Positions 7,280 to 17,131 are shown, counted from the first letter of the stretch. The stretch is DNA of 64,000 nucleotides from CBDCWO01 sp965223405 (GCA_965223405.1 CBDCWO010000006.1:5518001-5582000), one strand, 5' to 3'. The notes: generated by a model not told the origin, from the letters alone. Numbers and translations: made by a program.

Positions 7280-9178
7280 ATGAAAAAATATGTAGGATGT
7301 ATTATCATAGCGCTCACACTGATGCTGTCCTGCATAACTACAAAAGAAACGAATATTCCAGATTTGCATGTTGCCCAGAATTATGTAGAGGAACATTATT
7401 CAAAAAGAGAGGTCTACATTCCTATGAGGGATGGTATAAAACTGTACACTGCGATATATCTTCCCAAGGATACAAGTCACCGTTACCCATTTTTAATGAA
7501 ACGAACTCCTTATAGCTGCAAGCCTTATGGTCGAGATGTAATGCCCAATACGCTTGGTCCCAATCCTTACTTAATGCGCGAAAAATATATCATAGTATAC
7601 CAGGATGTGCGAGGTAGGTGGATGTCTGAAGGGTTGTATGACAATATGCGTCCGCACATCCCTGATAAGCATGATATGGACGATATTGACGAAAGCTCAG
7701 ATACCTATGATACTATAGATTGGCTTTTAAGGAATATATCCGGACATAATAGCCGCGTAGGCACCTGGGGAATTTCATATCCCGGGTTTTATGCAACGAC
7801 CTCTGCGATTGAAGCTCATCCAGCGTTAAAAGCCGTCTCTCCCCAAGCTCCGATTGGAGACTTTTTCTTTGATGACTTTCATCACAATGGAGCTTATTTG
7901 CTGAGCTATTGGATGGCCACACCTGTGTTTGGTTACCAGAAAGATACGCCAACTACACAAGCCTGGTATCAATTTCCAGAAATTGGGACTCCAGACGGGT
8001 ATCAATTCTTTAAAGATGTTGGGCCTTTGCACAATCTCGATCGCTTTTATGAGGCAGACAATTTTTTTTGGCAAGAGTTGAAAAATCACCCTAATTATGA
8101 TGGATTCTGGCAAAAAAGAGGAATAATCCAACATTTACATGATATCAAACCTGCCATAATGGTTGTAGGAGGGTGGTTTGATGCCGAGGATCTCTATGGC
8201 CCCCTCACAACCTATAAGACCATAGAACGCAATAATCCTAATATCTACAATACTATTGTAATGGGGCCTTGGAGTCATGGTGATTGGGCTAGAAATAATT
8301 CAAGGCAGACAGTCAGCAATATTTTCTTCGGAAACGATATTTCTAATTTTTTCCAAAAGGAGATCGAAACGGTATTCTTTAATCGATTTTTGAAAGAAAA
8401 ACAGGATAAGGAATTACCCGAAGCATATATGTTCAATACCGGATCTAAAGAATGGGCAACTTTTGATAGTTGGCCGCCTCAAGAGTCAATCGATGAGTTT
8501 TTTTACCTCCATCCTAACGAAGAATTATTGACAAAGCCTCCGCTAATTCCGGATCTATTCTCTGATTTTGTAAGTGATCCTAACAAACCAGTACCATATA
8601 CTGAAGATATTAAGGTTGTATTTACACCACGGAAATATATGGCAGATGACCAACGTTTTGCGGCCCGGAGAACAGATGTGTTGTTATTTCAGACCCATAT
8701 TTTGGAGGAAGAAGTGACAATTGCCGGTGAAATTACCGCTGATCTTTATGTAACTACAACAGGAACGGATGCGGATTGGATTGTCAAAATCATTGATGTT
8801 CTGCCAGCAGAATCTAAAGATACTGAGGAAATACAAGATCATTTAAGAATGGGTAATTATCACATGATGGTAAGAAGTGAAGTGATGAGGGGACGATTTC
8901 GCAATAGTTTTGAAGTACCTGAACCGTTTACTCCAAACCAACCAACTAGAGTCAAGTTTAGACTTCAGGATGTCTTTCATACATTCAAAAAGGGGCACCG
9001 GTTGATGATACAAATTCAATCCACCTGGTTTCCACTAATAGATATAAATCCACAAACTTATGTACCGAATATTTTTTATGCTAAACAGGAGGACTTTCAG
9101 AAACAAGTGCACCGGGTCCTACACAGCCCATTATACCCTTCCAATCTGCGAGTAGATATACTACCACTTAGCAAATGA
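7280..9178 (+). CDS. CocE/NonD-family hydrolase (X-Pro dipeptidyl-peptidase-like), lipoprotein
   Basis: 632 residues from the ATG at 7280. This start gives a lipoprotein signal, 'MKKYVGCIIIALTLMLSC'; longer versions from 7121 or 7244 would bury it. The alpha/beta-hydrolase core has the nucleophile motif G-I-S-Y-P-G in 'GTWGISYPGFYATTS'. The C-terminal third is the jelly-roll domain typical of CocE-type acyl hydrolases and S15 peptidases. Family members cleave acyl or peptide bonds; the likely location is the periplasm or outer membrane. It starts 53 bases after the propeller gene on the same strand. Confidence 0.88.
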   Translation: MKKYVGCIIIALTLMLSCITTKETNIPDLHVAQNYVEEHYSKREVYIPMRDGIKLYTAIYLPKDTSHRYPFLMKRTPYSCKPYGRDVMPNTLGPNPYLMREKYIIVYQDVRGRWMSEGLYDNMRPHIPDKHDMDDIDESSDTYDTIDWLLRNISGHNSRVGTWGISYPGFYATTSAIEAHPALKAVSPQAPIGDFFFDDFHHNGAYLLSYWMATPVFGYQKDTPTTQAWYQFPEIGTPDGYQFFKDVGPLHNLDRFYEADNFFWQELKNHPNYDGFWQKRGIIQHLHDIKPAIMVVGGWFDAEDLYGPLTTYKTIERNNPNIYNTIVMGPWSHGDWARNNSRQTVSNIFFGNDISNFFQKEIETVFFNRFLKEKQDKELPEAYMFNTGSKEWATFDSWPPQESIDEFFYLHPNEELLTKPPLIPDLFSDFVSDPNKPVPYTEDIKVVFTPRKYMADDQRFAARRTDVLLFQTHILEEEVTIAGEITADLYVTTTGTDADWIVKIIDVLPAESKDTEEIQDHLRMGNYHMMVRSEVMRGRFRNSFEVPEPFTPNQPTRVKFRLQDVFHTFKKGHRLMIQIQSTWFPLIDINPQTYVPNIFYAKQEDFQKQVHRVLHSPLYPSNLRVDILPLSK

Positions 9179-9181
9179 CAC

Positions 9182-10726
9182 TTATTCTAATTCCAGCAAA
9201 TGACCATCCTTATTTGTACTGTATAAATGGCGACCTTTATGTATGTACAAACCTCTTGAACTGTCAGCTCCCCGGGCATGGGGAACATCAATGGCAATTA
9301 ATTTTTTTTCGAACTTATAGTGAATCTTTTCGACTGGAGTGTGCCCAACTATGATGGTACGTACACCAAAATGTTGGACAATCGTGTCCAGAGCAGGTTT
9401 GGTAATTGTGGAATCATAAAAATAACCACGATACCACATAGGTCCCTCCTGGCTAAACAAAAATTGTCCTCTAAAGTCAGTGAGCGTATCCAATTGATGG
9501 CCATAATATTTCCTGCCTAACTCATTGATTTCGTGTATATTAAAATTTGCCTCAACCACGGATGGAGATATTCCGCCGTGTACGAAGAGCAGTGATCCAA
9601 TTTTTTCAACCATGTTTTTTGATCGCAACCATTGACCTAATATTGTATTAGGCCCTATCATATTGGTTGGTGACATTTCTAAAAATCGAGAATTGATCAT
9701 GTATTTCGGATGGACATAACGGATGTCTCCCCTTAAGTTCATTTCTTCATGGTTGCCGATGATAAAATGTACCATTCCCCCTGCTTGAGCGGCTTCATGA
9801 TCGAGCTTATAGATTAACCATAGAATTTGTGTAACCATATCGCCTCGATCAAAAAAATCCCCTAATAATACCAAGTGCCCTTTTCCATAGATCCATTCGT
9901 AGTTGTCGTTAATTACCTTGTTTCCTTTGAGGAGTCCTATGAAGGGTTCCCAATGACCCTCAATGTCAGAAATGACCAATAAATTTTGCACTTTTGGATA
10001 AATGGCTTTAGGTGCTTTGACATCATGTAGAGGAAAGCTAAAAGAGTCTAACTCATTGATATAGCAAGTGAAAGAAGAGGAAGTAGGATGTGACGTTACT
10101 TTCGGTACTATCTGATGGTCCAAAGGGCCAATCTGATAATTGGTAATCAGGTTAGTGCTGTCGTGGAATAGGTAAGGTCCATCAATATCCAACATACTTT
10201 CAGTAATTGTAATTAAATTGTGTGTGACCAAAAATTGTATGAATCTACTATCTCTAGCCCGGAAAGCCATTTTAACCAAATCATCTGATAAGTATTCTTC
10301 AGGATTGTCTTTAACAAGGTAATAAAAGGACTCATAGAAGTTTTTTTCAATGGCAAACTGAATACTATTCTTTCCATGCTCATTAGTAAGTAAGGGGTTT
10401 GCACCATGTTCTACCAACTCCTTTATGATCCCAAACTGATTGATTAGGGTAGCTTGGATCAAAGGATTGTAGCTTCCGCAAAATGCATTGACATTTGCCT
10501 GTTTTTGGATTAAATATTTGACTAAATCAGAATTTCGAATGCGTATGGCCAGGGTAAGCAAGTTATATCCTTTGAAACAATCATCAATTTCATTGTTGCT
10601 AAGCCAGGTATCGAGTGAATCAAATTGATTGGTTTGCAACAAATAAATGGAAGGTTGTGTAATGCCTTTTTGCCAAAGCAGGCCCCAAAATAAACATATT
10701 GTAATACTATATCTGATTTTCCACAT
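9182..10726 (-). CDS. exported ankyrin-repeat / PPP-type metallophosphatase fusion
   Basis: 514 residues from the ATG at 10726; a TTG at 10735 is possible. A signal peptide opens the protein ('MWKIRYSITICLFWGLLW', cut near 'GITQ'). Residues ~35-170 contain three or four ankyrin-like repeats ('NLLTLAIRIRNSDLVKYLI', 'NPLIQATLINQFGIIKELV'). The C-terminal half has all the phosphoesterase signatures: 'DIEGHWE', 'GDFFDRGD', 'GNHEEM', 'HGGI' and 'VGHTP'. These bind two metals in PPP-family phosphatases. The product is probably a periplasmic phosphatase with a protein-binding front end; the substrate is unknown. It converges with the CocE-type gene. Confidence 0.85.
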   Translation of the reverse strand: MWKIRYSITICLFWGLLWQKGITQPSIYLLQTNQFDSLDTWLSNNEIDDCFKGYNLLTLAIRIRNSDLVKYLIQKQANVNAFCGSYNPLIQATLINQFGIIKELVEHGANPLLTNEHGKNSIQFAIEKNFYESFYYLVKDNPEEYLSDDLVKMAFRARDSRFIQFLVTHNLITITESMLDIDGPYLFHDSTNLITNYQIGPLDHQIVPKVTSHPTSSSFTCYINELDSFSFPLHDVKAPKAIYPKVQNLLVISDIEGHWEPFIGLLKGNKVINDNYEWIYGKGHLVLLGDFFDRGDMVTQILWLIYKLDHEAAQAGGMVHFIIGNHEEMNLRGDIRYVHPKYMINSRFLEMSPTNMIGPNTILGQWLRSKNMVEKIGSLLFVHGGISPSVVEANFNIHEINELGRKYYGHQLDTLTDFRGQFLFSQEGPMWYRGYFYDSTITKPALDTIVQHFGVRTIIVGHTPVEKIHYKFEKKLIAIDVPHARGADSSRGLYIHKGRHLYSTNKDGHLLELE

Positions 10727-10776
10727 ATTTGACAATCATTTTACAATAAGATGCTCTACAAAGTCATGTAAACCAT

Positions 10777-10785
10777 TACTTTTGC
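10777..10785 (+). promoter_or_regulatory. candidate -7 promoter element for the 10.8 kb lipoprotein gene
   Basis: The sequence TACTTTTGC matches TAnnTTTG(C) and lies 31 bases upstream of the ATG at 10817. No convincing -33 TTG was found at the usual distance. Confidence 0.45.
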
Positions 10786-10816
10786 AACTTCTTTTATCAC
10801 AACCTAACATTTCATT

Positions 10817-11935
10817 ATGTGTAAGTATAACATATTTTTTGCTATTTTGATTATAATATCAAGCTGTGCTCCAAAAAATGAATCCAATCAAGAACATCAA
10901 ACCGGCGAAAAAAGTTTCTTGGCTACGCACGACAGTTTAATTCAAGAATTGGAAAAAAGACATTTTAAATCTTTACGACAATTAACTTACGGAGGTGATA
11001 ATGCAGAGGCTTATTGGAGTTTCGATGATCAACAATTTGTTTTTCAGGCGACAGTAGACAAATGGGGAGCTGAATGCGATCAAATATTTATAATGGATAT
11101 TTTTGAAGATAAGACTCCGGAGTCTACCCCCATCATGGTTTCAACAGGAAAAGGACGAACTACATGCAGTTATTTTTTACCTGGAAATAAATCGATATTA
11201 TATGCTTCCACTCATCTTGATGATGAGGCTTGCCCTCCGGTCCCGGAAAGGAGATCTGATGGGAAATATGTTTGGCCGATTTACCCTTCATTTGAGATAT
11301 TTGAAGCAGATCTTGAGGGTAACATCCTCAGGCAATTGACGGATGTGGAGGGTTATGATGCCGAAGCTACGGTCTCTCCGAAAGGAGATTTAATTGTTTT
11401 TACCTCCATGCGTAATGGAGATTTGGACCTTTATACCATGAAATTGGATGGAAGCGAGGTCAAACAGGTTACTTTTGAATTAGGTTATGATGGGGGGGCT
11501 TTCTTTTCACCGGATGGAACTAAGCTGATTTTTCGTGCCAGCCGACCTCAAACTGAAGAAGAGATTGATGAATATAAACAGTTATTGCATGAAGGATTGG
11601 TCAAGCCCACAGAAATGGAACTTTTTATATGTAATGTTGATGGTTCTGAATTAAAGCAAATTACCAATCTGGGGAATGCTAACTGGTGTCCATTCTTTCA
11701 TCCCTCCGGTGAGAAGGTTATTTTTGCTTCTAACCATAAGTCAACAAGGGGATTTCCCTTTAATTTATTTATGATAAATGTAGACGGATCCGGATTAGAA
11801 CAAATTACTCAAGATGGTACGTTTGATGCTTTTCCTGTATTTTCCAACAATGGTAAATACCTGGTATTTTCATCGAATCGAAATAATGGAGGAACTCGTG
11901 ATACTAACCTATTTATTGCTGAATGGAGTGATTGA
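10817..11935 (+). CDS. TolB-like PD40 beta-propeller lipoprotein
   Basis: 372 residues. The lipoprotein signal is 'MCKYNIFFAILIIISSCAP'. Repeated PD40 blades follow, including 'YWSFDDQQFVFQA', 'SPKGDLIVFTSMRNGDLDL', 'SPDGTKLIFRAS' and 'HPSGEKVIFASN', each followed by a 'GSELKQIT'-type strand. It resembles the TolB propeller but lacks the TolB N-terminal domain and any tol neighbours. It is probably envelope-anchored with a binding role; a peptidase relationship is possible but no peptidase domain is present. It is followed six bases later by the DUF6787-like gene. Confidence 0.85.
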   Translation: MCKYNIFFAILIIISSCAPKNESNQEHQTGEKSFLATHDSLIQELEKRHFKSLRQLTYGGDNAEAYWSFDDQQFVFQATVDKWGAECDQIFIMDIFEDKTPESTPIMVSTGKGRTTCSYFLPGNKSILYASTHLDDEACPPVPERRSDGKYVWPIYPSFEIFEADLEGNILRQLTDVEGYDAEATVSPKGDLIVFTSMRNGDLDLYTMKLDGSEVKQVTFELGYDGGAFFSPDGTKLIFRASRPQTEEEIDEYKQLLHEGLVKPTEMELFICNVDGSELKQITNLGNANWCPFFHPSGEKVIFASNHKSTRGFPFNLFMINVDGSGLEQITQDGTFDAFPVFSNNGKYLVFSSNRNNGGTRDTNLFIAEWSD

Positions 11936-11941
11936 AAAAAT

Positions 11942-12310
11942 ATGGAGGCTCCGGAAAAACATCAGCAGAAAGTACTGACAGGTAGCAGTTCGGACTCCCA
12001 GATGAAGTGGGTCAAAAAACTCCAACGACGTTGGGAAGTGACTGCCAGCCAGGTCTTTATTATTTTGACTGTATTTGCCTGTACCGGGTTTACGGTAATG
12101 TTTCTAAAAGAGCCCATTCTATCAATGATCAAACCACCGGAGGAAAGAAACTGGATGTTTACGGTCGGATATTACCTATTGATTTTACCGGTATACAACC
12201 TCTTTCTCTTGATCTACGGATTCATCTTTGGGCAATTTACTTTCTTTTGGAATTTTGAGAAACGTTTTTTTGCACGTATGGCCCGGGGATTTAGAAGGAA
12301 AGAGAATTAA
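11942..12310 (+). CDS. DUF6787-like small membrane protein
   Basis: 122 residues with two hydrophobic segments ('ASQVFIILTVFACTGFTVM' and 'VGYYLLILPVYNLFLLIYG') and a conserved-looking tail 'FGQFTFFWNFEKRFFARM' with basic end. This layout matches small Bacteroidota proteins placed in DUF6787, sometimes mislabelled as diacylglyceryl transferases; the family name is from memory. No catalytic motif is visible. It directly follows the TolB-like lipoprotein gene and is probably co-transcribed with it. Confidence 0.7.
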   Translation: MEAPEKHQQKVLTGSSSDSQMKWVKKLQRRWEVTASQVFIILTVFACTGFTVMFLKEPILSMIKPPEERNWMFTVGYYLLILPVYNLFLLIYGFIFGQFTFFWNFEKRFFARMARGFRRKEN

Positions 12311-12700
12311 GCAGGATTTCACGAGTATCAACCGTAAATTTATGCTTAATCAGATAAGCATAAGCAAAAATGAGACTGACACTACATCCATTTACAATGT
12401 CTTAATTAATTTCATTCGATTTAATCATTAAATCTTCAAGGAATCACCTGCTTGCTGAGGTCTTTTGTCGATTCCCTTCCGGACAAATTCTTATCTAGTG
12501 TTCACACCGGAGCTTTCATCTTCGGAGCACAGACGGTTACTGAGTAATAAAAATCGAACTCAGTTTAATAATCCAATATGGATGGTGGTTTCACATTAAA
12601 ATCGGTAACAATGACCGATGGCAATTCGGGTTAAATATTTTTTTGAAGCGGAGTATTACCTTGGAAATTGTTATTTTACTCCAACGAAACCAGATAGGAA
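12311..12700. other. gene-free spacer with a small inverted repeat
   Basis: No credible gene in these 390 bases. An inverted repeat ATCGGT-(7)-ACCGAT at 12601-12619, about 80 bases upstream of the regulator gene, could be an operator. The words ACACCGGAGC and TTCGGAGCA near 12507-12530 recall the GGAGC-containing intergenic repeats elsewhere in the window, but the match is too short to assign. Confidence 0.4.
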
Positions 12701-13705
12701 GTGTCCGAATTAAATCTACAGCAGTATATATTTGATCAAATTCTGATCCGATTTAAAAAAAGATCTGATGCTATTAAGGCAATTGCCAGCTACCTCGGAT
12801 TGAGTATTGATGCGGTTTATAGAAGAATACGAGGTGACTCCTATTTGACCCCTCAGGAAATTCTGAACTTGGTCAAAGAGTATCAGGTACCTATGGATAA
12901 ACTTATTCAAAATAAACAAAACTCAGTAGTATTTGATTTTTATCAATTTGACACTCATTTAGGTTCTATCGACGAGTTTTTAGAAAATATGACCGTCATG
13001 ATCAATGGCGCCAAAGTACTTACCAATATCCGGGTTATGACGGTATCCAATGATATCCCGATTTTTTACTATACACTGGTACCTAATCTATTGAAATTCA
13101 AGTTATATGTTTGGGGAAACACCATTTGGAATTTGCCTTTATTTAAAGCACAAAAATTTTCATTGGATCTGTTTCCGGTCCATATTGATAAGGTTGTCGA
13201 ACATATTCGTCGTGAATTTATCCGCTTCGAAACCATTGAATTGTGGAGCTTAAGTTTGGCGGAAGACACACTCAATCAACTGTCTTATTTTATCTACAGT
13301 GGGCGACTTGCCGATAAGAATGTAGTGAAATTGTTGTTTGACGACCTCAATCAGCTAATCAGAATATTGGAGTCATATGCCACCTTGGGATATAAATTCT
13401 TACATTCTCCAGATTCTCCGGCAGGCACCTTCTCTATGTATCACAATGAAATAATCCATTCTGTAAATCAAATTCTTCTGACCAGCAAGGAACAGCGATT
13501 TGTTTTTACTCCTTTTGCTTCCCCAAATTATTTGGTTACGCATGATCGTGATCTATGTAAATATCTGGAAAAATGGTTCGGGAAAATAATCCAAAAATCT
13601 GATCTTTTGAGTCAATCCAATGAAAAAAACCGTCGCTGGTTTTTCAACCAGTTAATCCAAAAAATTGAATTTAACCGGCAACGTCTGTCCGGATTGCTGA
13701 ATTGA
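12701..13705 (+). CDS. helix-turn-helix transcriptional regulator (unclassified)
   Basis: 334 residues, probably starting at the GTG at 12701. Residues ~17-50 form a Cro/BetR-like helix-turn-helix ('AIASYLGLSIDAVYRRIRGD'), followed by 'LTPQEILNLVKEYQVPMDK'. The remaining ~270 residues have no recognised ligand domain but are predicted largely helical. Bacteroidota encode many regulators with this layout. No ATG is available until well past the HTH, so the GTG start is favoured, with 'AGGAA' directly before it. A small inverted repeat lies upstream. Targets are unknown. Confidence 0.7.
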   Translation: MSELNLQQYIFDQILIRFKKRSDAIKAIASYLGLSIDAVYRRIRGDSYLTPQEILNLVKEYQVPMDKLIQNKQNSVVFDFYQFDTHLGSIDEFLENMTVMINGAKVLTNIRVMTVSNDIPIFYYTLVPNLLKFKLYVWGNTIWNLPLFKAQKFSLDLFPVHIDKVVEHIRREFIRFETIELWSLSLAEDTLNQLSYFIYSGRLADKNVVKLLFDDLNQLIRILESYATLGYKFLHSPDSPAGTFSMYHNEIIHSVNQILLTSKEQRFVFTPFASPNYLVTHDRDLCKYLEKWFGKIIQKSDLLSQSNEKNRRWFFNQLIQKIEFNRQRLSGLLN

Positions 13706-13739
13706 TCAAATCACTTTTATAATATAAGCGATTATTCCA

Positions 13740-13748
13740 TACTTTTGC
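13740..13748 (+). promoter_or_regulatory. -7 promoter element immediately upstream of purM
   Basis: TACTTTTGC matches the Bacteroidota -7 consensus and ends only six bases before the purM ATG at 13755. Transcription would begin at or within a few bases of the start codon, giving a leaderless or near-leaderless mRNA. No -33 TTG at normal spacing is visible. Confidence 0.55.
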
Positions 13749-13754
13749 ACCAAA

Positions 13755-14930
13755 ATGACAATTGGAATGAAATACGATAAAAGAGGCGTTTCTGCATCCA
13801 AATCCGAGGTTCATGCCGCAATTCAAGGTTTAAGTAAAGGCCTTTTCCCTACAGCCTTTTGTAAAATATTACCAGACATCACGGGAGGAGAAGAGGCATA
13901 TTGTAACCTCATGCATGCGGATACCGCTGGGACCAAGACCATACTAGCCTATCTGTACTGGAAAGAAAGCGGTGACATGCAGGTATGGAAAAAAATCGTT
14001 CAAGATGCCCTGGTTATGAATTTGGATGACATGGCCTGTGTAGGAGTGACTCAGGATATTGTGATCTCTTCGACGATTGGAAGAAATAAGCATTTGATTC
14101 CGGGTAGCGTATTGAAAGCAATTATTGAAGGTGTGACCGAATTTACAGATATGTTGAATGGTCATGGGATCAGGATCCATAATTCGGGAGGTGAAACAGC
14201 TGATGTGGGTGATGTGGTGCGAACTATTGATATTGGATTTACAACTTTCGCCAGATTGAAAAGGGATGATTTGGTGATTAATAACATACTTCCGGGGCAG
14301 GATATCGTGGGAGTAGCCTCTTATGGCCAGGCCAGTTATGAAAAGGAGTACAACTCCGGGATAGGTTCAAATGGGTTAACCCAGGCACGACATGATTTGT
14401 TGTCTGCCAAATATGAAATGTTTCCTGAAAGTTTCGATCCCAATACGGATGCGGAATATCGTTATTGTGGAACTTTATCACTGATGGATCAAGTAAGACT
14501 CCAAGGCAAACGCTACGAGATAGGCCAGCTCATCCTTTCTCCGACCCGTACCTATATGCCTGTGATCCAACGGGTATTAAATCAATTTCGAATGGGTATC
14601 ACCGGAATGATACACAACACCGGAGGGGGGTTAAGCAAAGTGTTGAAATTTGTTGATAAGGTGCGAATTGTAAAGGATAACCTTTTACCAATACCTCCGG
14701 TTTTTGACCTGATTCAGCACCAATCAGGAACTGACGCCAAAGAAATGCACCAGGTATTTAATATGGGTCAACGATTGGAAATATATTGCCAGCCTGCATT
14801 TACAGAGTCCATTATCGATTGTATTTCTGAATTCAATATCCATGCACGCAAGATTGGATATGTGGAACCATCACCTTCTGCCGAAGTAGTGATTCATAGG
14901 GATAACCGGCAATTTAAATATACGTTATAA
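13755..14930 (+). CDS. purM: phosphoribosylformylglycinamidine cyclo-ligase (AIR synthase)
   Basis: 391 residues, longer than the ~345 of E. coli PurM but as expected for the divergent Bacteroidota form. The opening 'KYDKRGVSASKSEVHAAI' and the phosphate-binding region 'MHADTAGTKTILAYLY' with 'ALVMNLDDMACVG' match the AIR synthase N-terminal domain. The C-terminal part has 'GMIHNTGGGLSKVLKF'. The enzyme closes the imidazole ring of FGAM using ATP in purine synthesis. ATG13755 and ATG13767 are both possible starts. The promoter box abuts the start. purB lies about 4 kb away, not in the same operon. Confidence 0.9.
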   Translation: MTIGMKYDKRGVSASKSEVHAAIQGLSKGLFPTAFCKILPDITGGEEAYCNLMHADTAGTKTILAYLYWKESGDMQVWKKIVQDALVMNLDDMACVGVTQDIVISSTIGRNKHLIPGSVLKAIIEGVTEFTDMLNGHGIRIHNSGGETADVGDVVRTIDIGFTTFARLKRDDLVINNILPGQDIVGVASYGQASYEKEYNSGIGSNGLTQARHDLLSAKYEMFPESFDPNTDAEYRYCGTLSLMDQVRLQGKRYEIGQLILSPTRTYMPVIQRVLNQFRMGITGMIHNTGGGLSKVLKFVDKVRIVKDNLLPIPPVFDLIQHQSGTDAKEMHQVFNMGQRLEIYCQPAFTESIIDCISEFNIHARKIGYVEPSPSAEVVIHRDNRQFKYTL

Positions 14931-14961
14931 TGCCCTTTTTCGACTCGACGAATATTGAGTC

Positions 14962-17028
14962 TTACTCTTTTTTCACTGCCTTTAAAGTTCCATTTGGAGT
15001 GTTCACCAAGATGTGTGTAATTTCTTGATCATTCCAATGAAACTCCAATGAAAATCCATCCAGGCCTTTTGGCTTAAATACATTTTCTTTAACCGCAACC
15101 AATTCAGTCTGGGACATTCCCGTAGGTAATGCCCAAAGTTTGTTGTCAATCAATTTGATTTCAACATTATTGGAGCCTTCTTGATAATTACCTACAAATT
15201 GTTTGAGATATTCAACACTTTGAAGGTCGGAAGAAATCTCCTTCTCAAATTCGATGGCATCAACCGAGGCTTCCAGAGGCAATGAAAGTCCAGTAATATA
15301 TCCTTCAAAATCAGAATTGTATTTTAACTTAATCGCTTGATTTAGATCTTTTAATTGTGCTGAGAATGCATCTATAGCTGCGGGTGTAAGGTTGAGGTTG
15401 AAATTATTATATCTACCTCTCAGGGAGTCCTGGTCTTCAAATATTTCAACGGTCCCATAGGCCGGATGGACAAACTTTCCGGTATATTCCTGCAATTCCC
15501 GAACCGGTTCAAACACTTCTTCTTCATCATCTTCTTCCTTCTCTTCTTTGTCTTCATCCTCTTCATTTTTCTTCAGCTGCTCAATCAGGGGGCCTACCCA
15601 ATCATTTCGCTCATGTTCCAGCATAATATCAGCGATCATTCTGCTCAGAGGTTTTGGAAGTCCGGTTGGATTATTGGACAATATGACCACCCCAAGTTCC
15701 TGACCTGGAATCAATAACACCTCGGTAATAAAGCCATCAATACCGCCTCCATGATGTAATATCTTGTCACCTTGATAGGTCTGTATGACCCATCCCAAAC
15801 CATAAGTCGGATGAGACATGTTGGCTGAACCAAACCCGCCGGGTGCAATCATGTGGGGCGTATGGATATAGGCGAGAGTAGATGCCTTGATCAGCTCATC
15901 ATCTTCCACTTTACCCGCATTCAGGTTAAACTCGATCCACTTGAGCATATCTTCAATATTGCTGTTAATTGAACCGGCAGGCCCTACGGCATCGATGTTG
16001 CGATACGGAATAACCTTCAATTTGTCATCCGTCTTATTATAAGCTAAGGCTGCATTCTCACTTTTTTCCATTTCCATTACTGAAAAATTGGAAGAATTCA
16101 TACCCAGAGGATCAAATATTCTTTCTTTGGTAAATTCTTCCCAACTCTTGCCACTTAACCTTTCGATCAGTACACCGGCGGTCATAAACATTAGGTTTTG
16201 ATATTGAAATGTGGTACGAAATGGTTTACTGGGTTCGAGGTATTGTAGTTTGTTTAATAACTCTTCCCTGGTGAAGGGTGCCCCATACCATAACAAATCA
16301 TGCCTGGGCAATCCCGAACGATGACACATGATATCCGTGGCTGTCATTTCCGTGCTGGCAAAAGGATCACTCAGCTTAAATTCAGGAATATAATTTTGAA
16401 TCGGTTTATCCCATTCAATCTTTTCTTCATCAACCAACATACCCACTGTGGTAGCCGTGAAGGCTTTGGATGTGGATCCGATCGCGAATAAAGTTTGATT
16501 ATTGGCTTTTCTTTTGTTTTCCAGGTCCGCATACCCAAGGCCTTCCGAAACCACTATTTTCCCTGCATGATATACCCCTATACCAAGTGCCGGAATATCA
16601 AATACCTCTCTGAGGGAATCTGCCAGATGCTGAATTTCTGTAAACTTGGCCGAATAGTCAATTTCTTGGACCAGCTTGATAAATTTCAGGTCAAAGTTCT
16701 GTCCGGCCTGACTAAATGTCCCTTCAATATCTACGGTTTTAAATGCACCTGAGTAATGGGCATTGCCTGGGACTTCAGGAAGAGTAAACGATAAGGAGTC
16801 GTCCGTCACCCGAAGCGCTCCTAGTTTCATGTTTTTAATCATTTGTTTGGGGATATCCAAATCCCCCTGCCATTGACCATTTTTTAGTTGAATTTCAATG
16901 GTCATCGGCAACTCCAATGCACTAACCTTCAAAGTTCCGTTGTACGTCCCTTCTCGGGTTGATTGCGAAATAAGGTAAAATGCGCAGAGGCTAAAGAAGA
17001 GTAATAGAGTAAGCTTAGATATTTTCAT
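14962..17028 (-). CDS. secreted class C beta-lactamase-like serine hydrolase with DUF3471-type tail
   Basis: 688 residues from the ATG at 17028, which gives the signal peptide 'MKISKLTLLLFFSLCAFY'; a longer frame to 17064 is less likely. The serine-hydrolase core carries all three motifs: S-T-S-K in 'IGSTSKAFTAT', Y-Q-N in 'FQYQNLMFM', and H-H-G in 'ILHHGGGIDGF'. A very acidic linker of Glu/Asp/Lys follows, then a C-terminal beta domain like DUF3471. Such proteins are periplasmic esterases, peptidases or D-aminopeptidases rather than true resistance enzymes; the substrate is unknown. It converges with purM. Confidence 0.9.
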   Translation of the reverse strand: MKISKLTLLLFFSLCAFYLISQSTREGTYNGTLKVSALELPMTIEIQLKNGQWQGDLDIPKQMIKNMKLGALRVTDDSLSFTLPEVPGNAHYSGAFKTVDIEGTFSQAGQNFDLKFIKLVQEIDYSAKFTEIQHLADSLREVFDIPALGIGVYHAGKIVVSEGLGYADLENKRKANNQTLFAIGSTSKAFTATTVGMLVDEEKIEWDKPIQNYIPEFKLSDPFASTEMTATDIMCHRSGLPRHDLLWYGAPFTREELLNKLQYLEPSKPFRTTFQYQNLMFMTAGVLIERLSGKSWEEFTKERIFDPLGMNSSNFSVMEMEKSENAALAYNKTDDKLKVIPYRNIDAVGPAGSINSNIEDMLKWIEFNLNAGKVEDDELIKASTLAYIHTPHMIAPGGFGSANMSHPTYGLGWVIQTYQGDKILHHGGGIDGFITEVLLIPGQELGVVILSNNPTGLPKPLSRMIADIMLEHERNDWVGPLIEQLKKNEEDEDKEEKEEDDEEEVFEPVRELQEYTGKFVHPAYGTVEIFEDQDSLRGRYNNFNLNLTPAAIDAFSAQLKDLNQAIKLKYNSDFEGYITGLSLPLEASVDAIEFEKEISSDLQSVEYLKQFVGNYQEGSNNVEIKLIDNKLWALPTGMSQTELVAVKENVFKPKGLDGFSLEFHWNDQEITHILVNTPNGTLKAVKKE

Positions 17029-17131
17029 GATATGAGTCTTTTTTCCAGGGATTAAGATGAACATCTTTGCGGGAACTATTAAAAAAATTCGATGAAAACC
17101 TTAAAATACCCGAAATAGATAGTGACTCACA

